DNA of 64,000 nt, taken from positions 1 through 64,000 of the forward strand of contig DATAYM010000002.1 in the NCBI GenBank assembly GCA_036272595.1, read 5' to 3'. Below the pieces are notes generated by a model. It was not told the origin of the DNA. It was given only the letters and a program-made list of their open reading frames with translations, and searched no databases. A program made the position numbers and the translations under genes. This document shows, piece by piece, positions 44,109-51,993 of the stretch. Numbering within the stretch: the first letter of the stretch is position 1; the number at the start of each line of letters is the position of its first letter. This DNA comes from Poindextera sp036272595. GTDB taxonomy: Bacteria; Pseudomonadota; Alphaproteobacteria; Caulobacterales; Caulobacteraceae.

Positions 44109-45287
44109 TCAGGCTTGCCGGTAAAGCGTCACGACGCAGGCGCCGCCAAGGCCGAGATTGTGCTGCAGCGCCACTCGCGCGCCCTCGACTTGGCGCGCCT
44201 CGGCCTGGCCGCGCAGCTGCCAGACCAGCTCGGTGCATTGGGCGAGGCCGGTGGCCCCGAGAGGATGGCCCTTGGACAAGAGGCCGCCGGACGGATTGGT
44301 GACGATGCGGCCGCCGTAGGAATTGTCGCCGTCCCAGATGAACCTTTCCGCCGTGCCAAGCGGCGTCAGGCCTATGGCCTCGTAGGTGAGCAGTTCGTTG
44401 GCGGTGAAGCAGTCGTGCAGCTCGACCACGTCGACCTCGTCCGGGCCGACGCCGGCCTGCTCGAACACCGCCTGGGCGGCCGCCTCGGCCATGCCGTAGC
44501 CGACCACCTCGATCATCGAGTCCTTCTCGAACGACCTGCCGGTATCGGTGGTCATGGCCTGGGCAAGGATTTCGACGCCCTTCAGCCCATGTTTGGCGGC
44601 GAAGGCCGGGGAGACCACCACCGCCGCCGCGGCGCCGCAGGTGGGCGGGCAGCACTGGTAGCGGGTGAGCGGCCCGTAGATGGGCTTGGAGGCCAGGATC
44701 TCCTCGATGGTCAGCGGATCGCGGAAGATGGCGAAAGGATTGTTGGCGGCGTGCTTGCGCGCCTTTTCCGAGATCTTGGCGAAGGTCGCGTCCCGGGTTC
44801 CGTGCTTTTCAGCGTATTCGCGGCCGGCGCCGCCGAACAGCTGCGCGGCGCCGGGCGACGCATCAGCCGCCTGGGCGCGGGCCATGACGCCGGTGTGCAG
44901 CTCCATGGTCGGCTTGCGGTCGCCATAGATGGTCCCGAGCGCCCCCGGCGACATCTGCTCGAAGCCGAGGGCCAGGGCGCAATCGACCACGCCGGAGGCC
45001 ACCGCCTGGCGAGCGAGGAAGAGCGCCGTCGAGCCGGTGGAGCAGTTGTTGTTCACATTGATGATCGGAATGCCGCTCAGGCCCACCGGATAAAGGGCCG
45101 ACTGGCCCGCCGTGGAGTCGCCATAGACATAACCGACATAGGCCTGCTGCACCTGGTCGTAGGAAATCCCAGCGTCATTCAGCGCGGCCCTGGCGGCGTT
45201 GGCGCCCATCACGTCGTAGCTGTCGCTGGCCCCTGGCTTGGCGAACGGGATCATCCCGACGCCGGCGACGAGTGCTTGAACGGTCAT
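44109..45287 (-). CDS. SCP-x-type thiolase / lipid-transfer protein
   Basis: A 392-residue thiolase of the nondecarboxylating SCP-x group. The acylated Cys is C82 in NNNCSTGSTAL, with VELHDCFTANEL and KGHPLGATGLAQ supplying the other active-site residues. GVGMIPFAKPG is the usual N-terminus. Such enzymes, often called lipid-transfer proteins, cleave beta-keto acyl-CoA with bulky or branched side chains, as in steroid side-chain degradation. It follows an acyl-CoA ligase on the same strand (75-bp gap). Confidence 0.9.
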   Translation of the reverse strand: MTVQALVAGVGMIPFAKPGASDSYDVMGANAARAALNDAGISYDQVQQAYVGYVYGDSTAGQSALYPVGLSGIPIINVNNNCSTGSTALFLARQAVASGVVDCALALGFEQMSPGALGTIYGDRKPTMELHTGVMARAQAADASPGAAQLFGGAGREYAEKHGTRDATFAKISEKARKHAANNPFAIFRDPLTIEEILASKPIYGPLTRYQCCPPTCGAAAAVVVSPAFAAKHGLKGVEILAQAMTTDTGRSFEKDSMIEVVGYGMAEAAAQAVFEQAGVGPDEVDVVELHDCFTANELLTYEAIGLTPLGTAERFIWDGDNSYGGRIVTNPSGGLLSKGHPLGATGLAQCTELVWQLRGQAEARQVEGARVALQHNLGLGGACVVTLYRQA

Positions 45288-45362
45288 TTCGAGCCTTCTT
45301 CAACGGAGTTTGGCGCATGCTGATCCGACACGCGCGCCCGCTCAACCCGCCATCGACGCGCT

Positions 45363-46961
45363 TCAGTTCACCTGGCGGTCGCGGCCTTCCCAATAGGGCT
45401 TGCGCAACTCGCGTTTGAGGACCTTGCCGCTGGCGTTGCGGGGCAGGGTCAGGGCGAAGTCGATGGACTTGGGCGCCTTGTAGCCGGCGATGCGGGTGCG
45501 GGTGAAATCCAAGATGGACCTCTCGTCCGCCGCTTGGTCTGGCTTGAGCACCACGATCGCCTTCACCGCCTCGCCCCATTTGTCGTCCGGCACGGCGATC
45601 ACCGCGACCTCAGCGACAGCCGGGTGGCCATAGACGGCGCTCTCCACCTCAGCTGGATAGATGTTCTCGCCGCCGGAGACGATCATGTCCTTCACCCGGT
45701 CCTGGATGTAGACATAGCCGTCCTCGTCCATGTAGCCGGCGTCGCCGGAACGGACCCAGCCGTCGGCGGTCATGGTGCTGGCCGTGGCCTCCGGCATGTT
45801 CCAGTAGCCGTTCATGCAGGTGTCGGAGCGGATCCAGATCTCGCCGCCTTCGCCCGGGGGCAGGGTGCGCCCTTCGGGGTCGCGGATCTCGATTTTCGAA
45901 CCGGTGATCGCCCGGCCCGCCGAGCGCATGCGGGTCCCGCCGTCGGGATCGTGATCCTCGGCGGGCAGATAGGTCACCGCTCCGCCAGTCTCGGTCATGC
46001 CGTAGAGCTGCACGAAGCCGCATTTGAACATCGCCACCGCTTCCCGCAGCAGGTCGAAGGGGATCGGCGAGGCCCCGTAGAGCAGATACTGGATCGAGGA
46101 AAAGTCGGTGTTCGCACAGTCGGGATGCTGCAGCAGCAGCTGGATCGCCGCCGGCACCAGCACCAGCTTGGTGACGTGCTCGGTCTCGATCACCGACAGC
46201 ACCTCCGCCGGGTCGAACTGGGTCAGGATGATCGACTTCGCGCCATTATAGAGCCCGACGACGCCCCAGCCGGTGCCGCTGATGTGGAAGGTCGGCATGG
46301 TCACCAGGCTGACGTCGTTGGCGTCCCAGTTGTTCCAGCTCAGCTGCGGGTCGAACTGGTCGGTCAGCAGGGCGCGGTTGCGATCGTGGGCGTAGAGCGA
46401 GACGTGCGACAGCTGCACGCCCTTGGGCAGGCCGGTAGTGCCGCTGGTGTACATCTGCACGATGGTGTCGTGCGGAGAGCCGATGAAGTTGGTCTCGGCG
46501 TCGGACTGGCCGGCGACCCATTCGTCGTAGTTCAACCAGCCCTCGGCGCGGCCGTCGATGACAATCACCTTGGCCGAGGACTCCAACTCGGGGAGGGCGG
46601 TTTTCAAGAGGCCCACGAAGGCTTCGCCGACGAAGAAGACCTCGGCCCCGGCGTCTTTCAGGATGTAGGCGATCTCGGGCGGCGCCAAGCGCCAGTTCAC
46701 CGAGACGATCGCCGCGCCGATCTTGGCGGCGCCGAACAGGATCTCGAAATAGCGGTCGGAATTCTGGTCGATGACGCCAATGCGATGGCTGGCGCCGGCG
46801 CCCAGGGCGGTCAGGCCGTTGGCCACCCGCGCCGTGCGTTCGTTGAACCGGCGATAGGTCGAGACGCGCTCGCCGTCGACCATTGCGATGGCGTCGGGGC
46901 GGGTGCGCGCGTGATGGCGCGGCACGTCGGCCATCGTCTTGATCTCTGGAATATAGGTCAC
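45363..46961 (-). CDS. Fatty-acid/aromatic acyl-CoA ligase (ANL family)
   Basis: A 532-residue adenylate-forming ligase. A3 is MYTSGTTGLPKGVQLSH, A5 is YGMTETGG, A7-A8 is DGWVRSGDAGYMDEDGYVYIQDRVKDMI with SGGENIYPAEVE, and the catalytic Lys lies in NASGKVLKRELR. All core motifs are intact. It activates a carboxylic acid to its CoA thioester and probably feeds the thiolase downstream and the acyl-CoA dehydrogenases across the regulator. Chain-length preference cannot be read from the sequence. Confidence 0.92.
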   Translation of the reverse strand: MTYIPEIKTMADVPRHHARTRPDAIAMVDGERVSTYRRFNERTARVANGLTALGAGASHRIGVIDQNSDRYFEILFGAAKIGAAIVSVNWRLAPPEIAYILKDAGAEVFFVGEAFVGLLKTALPELESSAKVIVIDGRAEGWLNYDEWVAGQSDAETNFIGSPHDTIVQMYTSGTTGLPKGVQLSHVSLYAHDRNRALLTDQFDPQLSWNNWDANDVSLVTMPTFHISGTGWGVVGLYNGAKSIILTQFDPAEVLSVIETEHVTKLVLVPAAIQLLLQHPDCANTDFSSIQYLLYGASPIPFDLLREAVAMFKCGFVQLYGMTETGGAVTYLPAEDHDPDGGTRMRSAGRAITGSKIEIRDPEGRTLPPGEGGEIWIRSDTCMNGYWNMPEATASTMTADGWVRSGDAGYMDEDGYVYIQDRVKDMIVSGGENIYPAEVESAVYGHPAVAEVAVIAVPDDKWGEAVKAIVVLKPDQAADERSILDFTRTRIAGYKAPKSIDFALTLPRNASGKVLKRELRKPYWEGRDRQVN

Positions 46962-47016
46962 TGGCGGTTCCCCTGAATCCAGCCTGCCCGTCCCAGGGCC
47001 TACTTGGCCGCGATCG

Positions 47017-47709
47017 CTACGTCGCGTTTCTCACGCCATTGGATCTCCGCGAAGGGATTCTTGACCATAGCACGTCGAGCACCGGGTCTTCGCGGAAGCG
47101 GTCTTCGATCAGCCGCGAGCGGCAGATCTGCTTGCCCTTGCCGATGTGCTTTTCGATGGTGCTCACCGACAGGTTCATGTGCTCGGACATCTCCTTGTAG
47201 GAAAGTTCCTCGACCACCCTGAGCACGAAGGCCTGGCGGCAGCGGGTCGGCAGTTCGTCCAGCAGCTTCTGGCACCCGGCCTCTTCTTCGGAGGCGATGA
47301 ACTGCTCCTCGGCGGTGACCACAGGGCGGCGGAAGGCGTCGTCGATCGAGGCGCGGGCGATGTCCGAGTTGCGGAAGCGCTGATTGCGGATGTGGTTCAG
47401 CGCCAGGTTGCGCGCGGTGCGGAACAGGAAGGCGCGCGGCGAATCGATGCCGCCATCGGCTAGCGCCGGCCAGCAGCGAACGAAGGCGTCCTGTACGATG
47501 TCTTCCGCATCGCCAGCGCTTCGCATGAAGCGCATGACGAAGGCCCGCAATGCCGCCGTTTCGCGGCGATAGAGCGCCTCGACCGAGGCCGTGGAGCAGG
47601 CGCGGGGCGCTGATTCAGGTTCGCGGGACGGGGCGGGCGCGAATGCGACCAAGGTCGCAATTGCTGGTGTGGCGGCGCCGCCCTCGTATGACTCCCGACC
47701 CTGATACAC
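47017..47709 (-). CDS. ECF sigma factor, FecI-like
   Basis: A 230-residue sigma-70-family factor with region 2 (LRAFVMRFMRSAGDAEDIVQDAFVRCW) and region 4 (LPTRCRQAFVLRVVEELSYKEMSEHMNLSVSTIEKHI). The STIEKHI ending is FecI-like. The N-terminus has about 45 low-complexity residues, so the true start may be downstream. FecI-type factors are normally followed by a FecR regulator and a TBDR; neither is adjacent. It may instead serve stress or nutrient control of the surrounding genes. Confidence 0.85.
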   Translation of the reverse strand: MYQGRESYEGGAATPAIATLVAFAPAPSREPESAPRACSTASVEALYRRETAALRAFVMRFMRSAGDAEDIVQDAFVRCWPALADGGIDSPRAFLFRTARNLALNHIRNQRFRNSDIARASIDDAFRRPVVTAEEQFIASEEEAGCQKLLDELPTRCRQAFVLRVVEELSYKEMSEHMNLSVSTIEKHIGKGKQICRSRLIEDRFREDPVLDVLWSRIPSRRSNGVRNAT

Positions 47710-47757
47710 GACGCCCCCCGACTCGCTTGCGGCTGGTGTTCCGTTCCGAAATCACTA

Positions 47758-47795
47758 GACTGACAGTCGAGTCAGTCAGCCGACCGACCAGTCGG
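47758..47795. promoter_or_regulatory. Tandem inverted repeats, candidate TetR operator
   Basis: GACTGAC-N6-GTCAGTC (47758-47777) is followed by CCGAC-N6-GTCGG (47780-47795). Both have a 6-bp spacer and centres about 20 bp apart, fitting two regulator dimers side by side. They lie between the divergent sigma factor and TetR genes, about 60-90 bp before the TetR start. The second is like the GACCGACCGGTCGGTC type of site I associate with TetR proteins. Confidence 0.6.
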
Positions 47796-47850
47796 ACGCA
47801 TCCTGTGTGCGGTTATTGCGGCTGTCAAGCCTTGTGGGTTAGTTGGACGA

Positions 47851-48555
47851 GTGGGACGTGGCGTCATCGCCGGTCCGGGGATGGGACGACGGATGAAACG
47901 CGATACCGACGCTGATCAGTCAGGGGCGAGCGCGCCCGGAAAACGCCGAGCATGGCGAGGGGCGATCCAGAACCGGGACGAACAGTTCGAGATGAAGCGG
48001 CAGGTGGTGCTGCGCACCGCGGCCCGGATCTTCAGCCGCCGGGGCTTCCACCAGACCGCGCTCAGCGATATCGCCGAAGAGCTGCACATCGCCAAGCCGA
48101 CGCTTTACCACTACTTCCGCAGCAAGGATGAAATCCTGCTGCTGGTGCAGCAGCTGGCCATCGCCCAGATCACCGATGTGGCGATCGACGCCCATCCGGC
48201 GGCCGCCACCGGCATGGAGCAGCTCAGGGCCTTCGTCCGCCGCTACATCGAGATGATCGTCGACGACTTCGGCGCCTGCCTGATCATGACCGGCATCCTG
48301 CCGCTGCAGGCCGAGAACCGAAAGCTGATCCGCCAGGGCAGCAAGGACATCGAATCCATGCTGCGGGAGATCCTGCGCCGCGGCGTCGCCGACGGCTCCA
48401 TCGCCCCCTGCGATCCCAAGATCACCGCCATGTTCTTCTTCGGCGTCACCAATTGGGTTCCCTATTGGTACAGGCCGGACGGTGAGATCGACGTCGATGG
48501 GCTGACCGAGCGGGCCCTGGCCTTCCTGATCAACGGCGTGGGACCAAGGCCGTGA
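47851..48555 (+). CDS. TetR-family transcriptional regulator
   Basis: At most 234 residues. The HTH is RIFSRRGFHQTALSDIAEELHIAKPTLYHYFRSKDEIL (about residues 57-95, quoted in part), followed by a helical ligand domain. Starts at 47881 or 47893 would trim a poorly conserved N-terminus. It shares DEQFEMKR, the HTH and a later DGSIAPCDP with the TetR at 63183, so they are paralogues. It probably represses the acyl-CoA dehydrogenase genes that follow and may respond to an acyl-CoA. Confidence 0.88.
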   Translation: MGRGVIAGPGMGRRMKRDTDADQSGASAPGKRRAWRGAIQNRDEQFEMKRQVVLRTAARIFSRRGFHQTALSDIAEELHIAKPTLYHYFRSKDEILLLVQQLAIAQITDVAIDAHPAAATGMEQLRAFVRRYIEMIVDDFGACLIMTGILPLQAENRKLIRQGSKDIESMLREILRRGVADGSIAPCDPKITAMFFFGVTNWVPYWYRPDGEIDVDGLTERALAFLINGVGPRP

Positions 48556-48625
48556 CCTGAGTTCGCGTGGCGGAGTTTGGGGGCTGGCGGGTCTTTGATC
48601 ACTCGTCAGGACGCCATGGGACTTC

Positions 48626-49768
48626 ATGATCCGCTCTCGTCACTACACGCCCGCCCATGAAGATTTCAGGCAGACCGTACGCCGGTTCATGGAGCGCGAA
48701 TGCGTTCCGCATCGCGACGAATGGCAGAAGGCGGGCCGCACGCCGCGCGAGCTTTGGCTGCGCGCCGGCAAGGCCGGGCTGCTGTGCACCAAGGTCGACA
48801 GCCGGTTCGGCGGCGGCGGCGGTGACCTCTATCACGCCCTGATCATCATCGAGGAGCAGACCCGCATCTGCTTCAACGAGCTGACCTTCTACCTGCACAG
48901 CGACATCATCGCTCCCTATATCGAACTCTACGGCACCGAGGAGCAGCAGGCTCGCTATCTGCCGCGCCTGGCGGCCGGCGAGATGGTGGCGGCCATCGCC
49001 ATGACCGAGCCCGGCGCCGGCAGCGACCTGCAGGCCATCCGCACCACGGCGCGGCCGGACGGCAACGGCTACCGGCTGAGCGGCCAGAAGGTGTTCATCA
49101 GCAACGGCCAAGTGGCCAACCTGATTTGCGTCGCCGCCAAGACCGACCCCGACGCTGGCGCGAGAGGGATCAGCCTCTTCCTGCTGGAGACCGACGGGGC
49201 GGACGGCTTCGTCCGCGGCAAGAACCTGAACAAGATCGGCTGCAAGGCGCAGGATTCTTCCGAGCTCTTCTTCGACGACGTGCGCCTGCCGCCGGAGGCG
49301 CTGCTCGGGGGCGCCGAGGGGCAGGGGTTCGCGCAACTGATGCTGCGCCTGCCGGAGGAGCGGCTGATCATGGCCATGTCGGCGGTGGCCAATATGGAGG
49401 AGGCGGTTGAGGAGACCGCCCGCTATGTCGGCGAGCGCGAGGCGTTCGGCCAGCCGCTGTCGGACTTCCAGAACAGCCGCTTCAAGCTGGCCGAATGCAA
49501 GACCAAGGCGAGGCTGGGCCGCGCCTATCTGGAGCACTCGATCGATAGCTTCATCGATGGCGATTTCGACGCCACTCAAGGGGCGATGATCAAGTGGTGG
49601 ACCACCCAGCGGCAATATGAGGTGGCCGATGAGTGCCTGCAGCTGCATGGCGGCTACGGCTATATGTCGGAATACGACATATCCCGCCGGTTCGCCGACT
49701 CGCGCCTCGGCCGCATCGCCGGCGGCACCAACGAGATCATGAAAGACATCATCGGGCGGACCCTGTGA
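48626..49768 (+). CDS. Acyl-CoA dehydrogenase
   Basis: A 380-residue flavoprotein. It has AMTEPGAGSDLQAI in the FAD/substrate region and the C-terminal QLHGGYGYMSEYD, whose E349 is at the catalytic-base position of the MCAD class; GGTNEIMKDIIGR closes the FAD site. It makes the alpha,beta double bond in an acyl-CoA. The next gene overlaps it (GTGA) and encodes a second dehydrogenase, so the two may form a heteromer or act on successive substrates. Confidence 0.93.
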   Translation: MIRSRHYTPAHEDFRQTVRRFMERECVPHRDEWQKAGRTPRELWLRAGKAGLLCTKVDSRFGGGGGDLYHALIIIEEQTRICFNELTFYLHSDIIAPYIELYGTEEQQARYLPRLAAGEMVAAIAMTEPGAGSDLQAIRTTARPDGNGYRLSGQKVFISNGQVANLICVAAKTDPDAGARGISLFLLETDGADGFVRGKNLNKIGCKAQDSSELFFDDVRLPPEALLGGAEGQGFAQLMLRLPEERLIMAMSAVANMEEAVEETARYVGEREAFGQPLSDFQNSRFKLAECKTKARLGRAYLEHSIDSFIDGDFDATQGAMIKWWTTQRQYEVADECLQLHGGYGYMSEYDISRRFADSRLGRIAGGTNEIMKDIIGRTL

Positions 49769-50943
49769 GCACGGCCCAGATGATATCCGATCTTCCTTAT
49801 ACGGATGAGCACAACATCTTCCGGGCCTCGGCGCGGAAGTTCTTCGAGACCGAATGCGCCCCGCAGCAGCCGGCCTGGGAAGAGGCCGGCATGGCGCCGC
49901 GGACGATCTGGGCCCGCGCCGGCGAGATGGGTTTTCTCTGCTCCAGGGTCTCGCCCGACCACGGCGGCGCCGGCGGCGACCTGTTGTTCAGCATCATCCT
50001 CTTGGAGGAACAGGTGCGCGCCGGGGCCATCGCCCCGGTGCTCTCGCTGCACAGCGACGTGGTCGCGCCCTACTTGGCAGCCTATGGCACGGCGGCGCAG
50101 AAGCGCGCCTTCCTGCCGCGTATGGTCAGTGGCGAGACCATCGGCGCCATCGCCATGACCGAGCCTTCGGGCGGCAGCGACCTGCAGGCCATGCTCACCA
50201 CCGCGCGCCGGGACGGCGACGACTATATCCTGAACGGCCGCAAGACCTTCATCACCAACGGCCACTCAGCCGACCTGATCATCGTCGCCGCCAAGACCGA
50301 CCCGGAGGCGCGCGGGAAGGGGATCAGCCTCTTCCTGGTCGAGGTGGACAAGGTTCAGGGCTTCTCTCGCGGACGGATGCTGAAGAAGCTCGGCCAGCAC
50401 GCCTCCGACACCGCCGAGCTGGCCTTCGAGGATATGCGCGTGCCCGCCTCCTGCCTGCTCGGCGGCGAGGAGGGGCGCGGCTTCCCGCAACTGATGCAGC
50501 GGCTGGTTGAGGAGCGGCTGATGACCGCGGTCGCCTCCATGGCGATGATCGACCGCGCCCTGGCCATGACCATCGACTACGTCAAGGGCCGCAAGGCGTT
50601 CGGGCAGCGCATCGCCGATTTCCAGAACACTCGCTTCAAGCTGGCGGAGGCCAAGACCGAGGCGGCGGTGCTGCGCATCTTCCTGGAGCGCTGCATTGGC
50701 GACTTCATGGAGGGCCGGCTGGATGCGCCCACCAGCGCCATGCTGAAATACTGGGCCACCGAGCAGCAGTGGGCGATCATCGACGACTGCGTCCAGCTGC
50801 ACGGCGGCTACGGCTACATCCTCGACTACCCCATCGCCCGCATGTGGCTGGATGGCCGGGTGACCCGCATCTATGGCGGCGCCAACGAGATCATGAAGGA
50901 CATCGTCGGCCGCTCGGTCGCCTCGGCGGCGCGGCATGACTGA
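49765..50943 (+). CDS. Acyl-CoA dehydrogenase, second of an overlapping pair
   Basis: A 392-residue flavoprotein with AMTEPSGGSDLQAM and GGYGYILDYPIARMW. The residue aligned with the catalytic Glu of the first gene is Asp (D354), an unusual change that could weaken or alter catalysis. The FAD-site end GGANEIMKDIVGRS is kept. The GTG at 49765 overlaps the previous stop; ATG 49777 is an alternative. It overlaps the following crotonase gene by 8 bp, so all three are translationally linked. Confidence 0.92.
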   Translation: MSTAQMISDLPYTDEHNIFRASARKFFETECAPQQPAWEEAGMAPRTIWARAGEMGFLCSRVSPDHGGAGGDLLFSIILLEEQVRAGAIAPVLSLHSDVVAPYLAAYGTAAQKRAFLPRMVSGETIGAIAMTEPSGGSDLQAMLTTARRDGDDYILNGRKTFITNGHSADLIIVAAKTDPEARGKGISLFLVEVDKVQGFSRGRMLKKLGQHASDTAELAFEDMRVPASCLLGGEEGRGFPQLMQRLVEERLMTAVASMAMIDRALAMTIDYVKGRKAFGQRIADFQNTRFKLAEAKTEAAVLRIFLERCIGDFMEGRLDAPTSAMLKYWATEQQWAIIDDCVQLHGGYGYILDYPIARMWLDGRVTRIYGGANEIMKDIVGRSVASAARHD

Positions 50944-51736
50944 ACCGGCGGCGGATGGGGCTTGCGTCCGGCTTGAGGTCGCCAACGGGCTGGCGAGCGT
51001 CATCCTGGATCGGCCGCGCAACGGCAACGCCATCGATCTGGCCCTGGCCCGCGACCTCATGACCGCCTTGCACGCCTGCGAGCGCGACCGCTCGGTGCGC
51101 GTCGTCGAGCTGCGGGGCGAGGGGCGGCTGTTCTGCGCCGGCGGCGATCTGGCGGCGATCCGGGCCAACGGCGAAGAGGCGCCGGCCTATGTCAGGAGCC
51201 TGCTCGTTCATCTGCACGAGGCGATCTCGGCCATCGCCCGCATACCGGTTCCCGTGGTCGCGCGCGTCCACGGCGCGGCGGCCGGCGCGGGCCTGGCCCT
51301 GGCCGCCAGCTGCGACCTGGTGGTGGCGGCGCAGTCGTCGCGCTTCCTGATGGCCTATTCAAGGGTCGGGTTGACCCCGGACGGCTCGTCGACCTGGTTC
51401 CTGCCGCGGCTGATCGGCGTGCGGCGGGCCCTGGAGCTGGCGCTGACCAACCGGGAACTCTCCGCCGCCGAGGCGCTGGACTGGGGCCTGGTCAACGAGG
51501 TGGTCGCCGACGAGAGGCTGGACGAGCGGATGGCCGGGCTGATGGGCGAACTGGTCGCCGGGCCCAGCGACGCCGTCGGCGAGACCAAGCGGCTGCTGCG
51601 CGCCTCATTGAGTGAGAGCCTGGAGACCCAGATGGTCCACGAGATGCAGGCCATCACCGGCGCCCTCGCCACCCCCGAGGCCCGCGAAGGCCTCGCCGCC
51701 TTCCTGGAAAAGAGGCCGCCAAATTTCCGGCTCTAG
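50936..51736 (+). CDS. Enoyl-CoA hydratase/isomerase family protein (PaaG-like)
   Basis: A 266-residue crotonase-fold enzyme with the oxyanion-hole segment LFCAGGDLAAIRA and HGAAAGAGLALAASCD. Neither Glu of classical enoyl-CoA hydratase is present. Instead it has GLTPDGSSTWFLPRLIG, close to the PaaG isomerase motif where the Asp acts as acid/base. A double-bond or epoxide isomerase is therefore more likely than a hydratase. It ends the ACAD-ACAD-crotonase operon. Confidence 0.88.
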   Translation: MTEPAADGACVRLEVANGLASVILDRPRNGNAIDLALARDLMTALHACERDRSVRVVELRGEGRLFCAGGDLAAIRANGEEAPAYVRSLLVHLHEAISAIARIPVPVVARVHGAAAGAGLALAASCDLVVAAQSSRFLMAYSRVGLTPDGSSTWFLPRLIGVRRALELALTNRELSAAEALDWGLVNEVVADERLDERMAGLMGELVAGPSDAVGETKRLLRASLSESLETQMVHEMQAITGALATPEAREGLAAFLEKRPPNFRL

Positions 51737-51993
51737 GTGTTGGCGCGATGGTAAATTCATCGTCCCCCGCTCGAGCGCAGCGACAAGCCGGGCCATGACG
51801 GAAAACAAAGAAAGCGCGGCCCCACTATGGCCAGCGCGCGGCGGACGGGGCGGTGGCGGAGAGGCTGTGGAGAGTCTGGAAGGCGCGCTCCAGATGGACC
51901 AGCTCCGCGTCATGGGAGCGAAGCTCACGCCCTACGGTGAGGGAATGGTCCAGCGGGTGCGCGACAGCCGAGGAGTGCGTCGCCCGACCTGCT
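51737..51993. repeat. Intergenic gap containing degraded copy B of the 10.7-kb repeat
   Basis: This 257-bp gap lies between convergent genes. Its first part carries CCCCCGCTCGAGCGCAGCGACAAG-like sequence and GGCCATGACGGAAAA (about 51792-51806), matching the right edge of the nested palindrome at 10742-10800. The left arm is degraded. The rest shows no gene I can support. Confidence 0.4.

Noticed and set aside
47000..47275. Possible frameshift at the end of the sigma factor, because another frame reads MVKNPFAEIQWREKRDVAIAAK
   Set aside because: The main frame already contains complete regions 2 and 4 and a plausible end. The alternative tail has no family match I can recall, so a frameshift is not supported.
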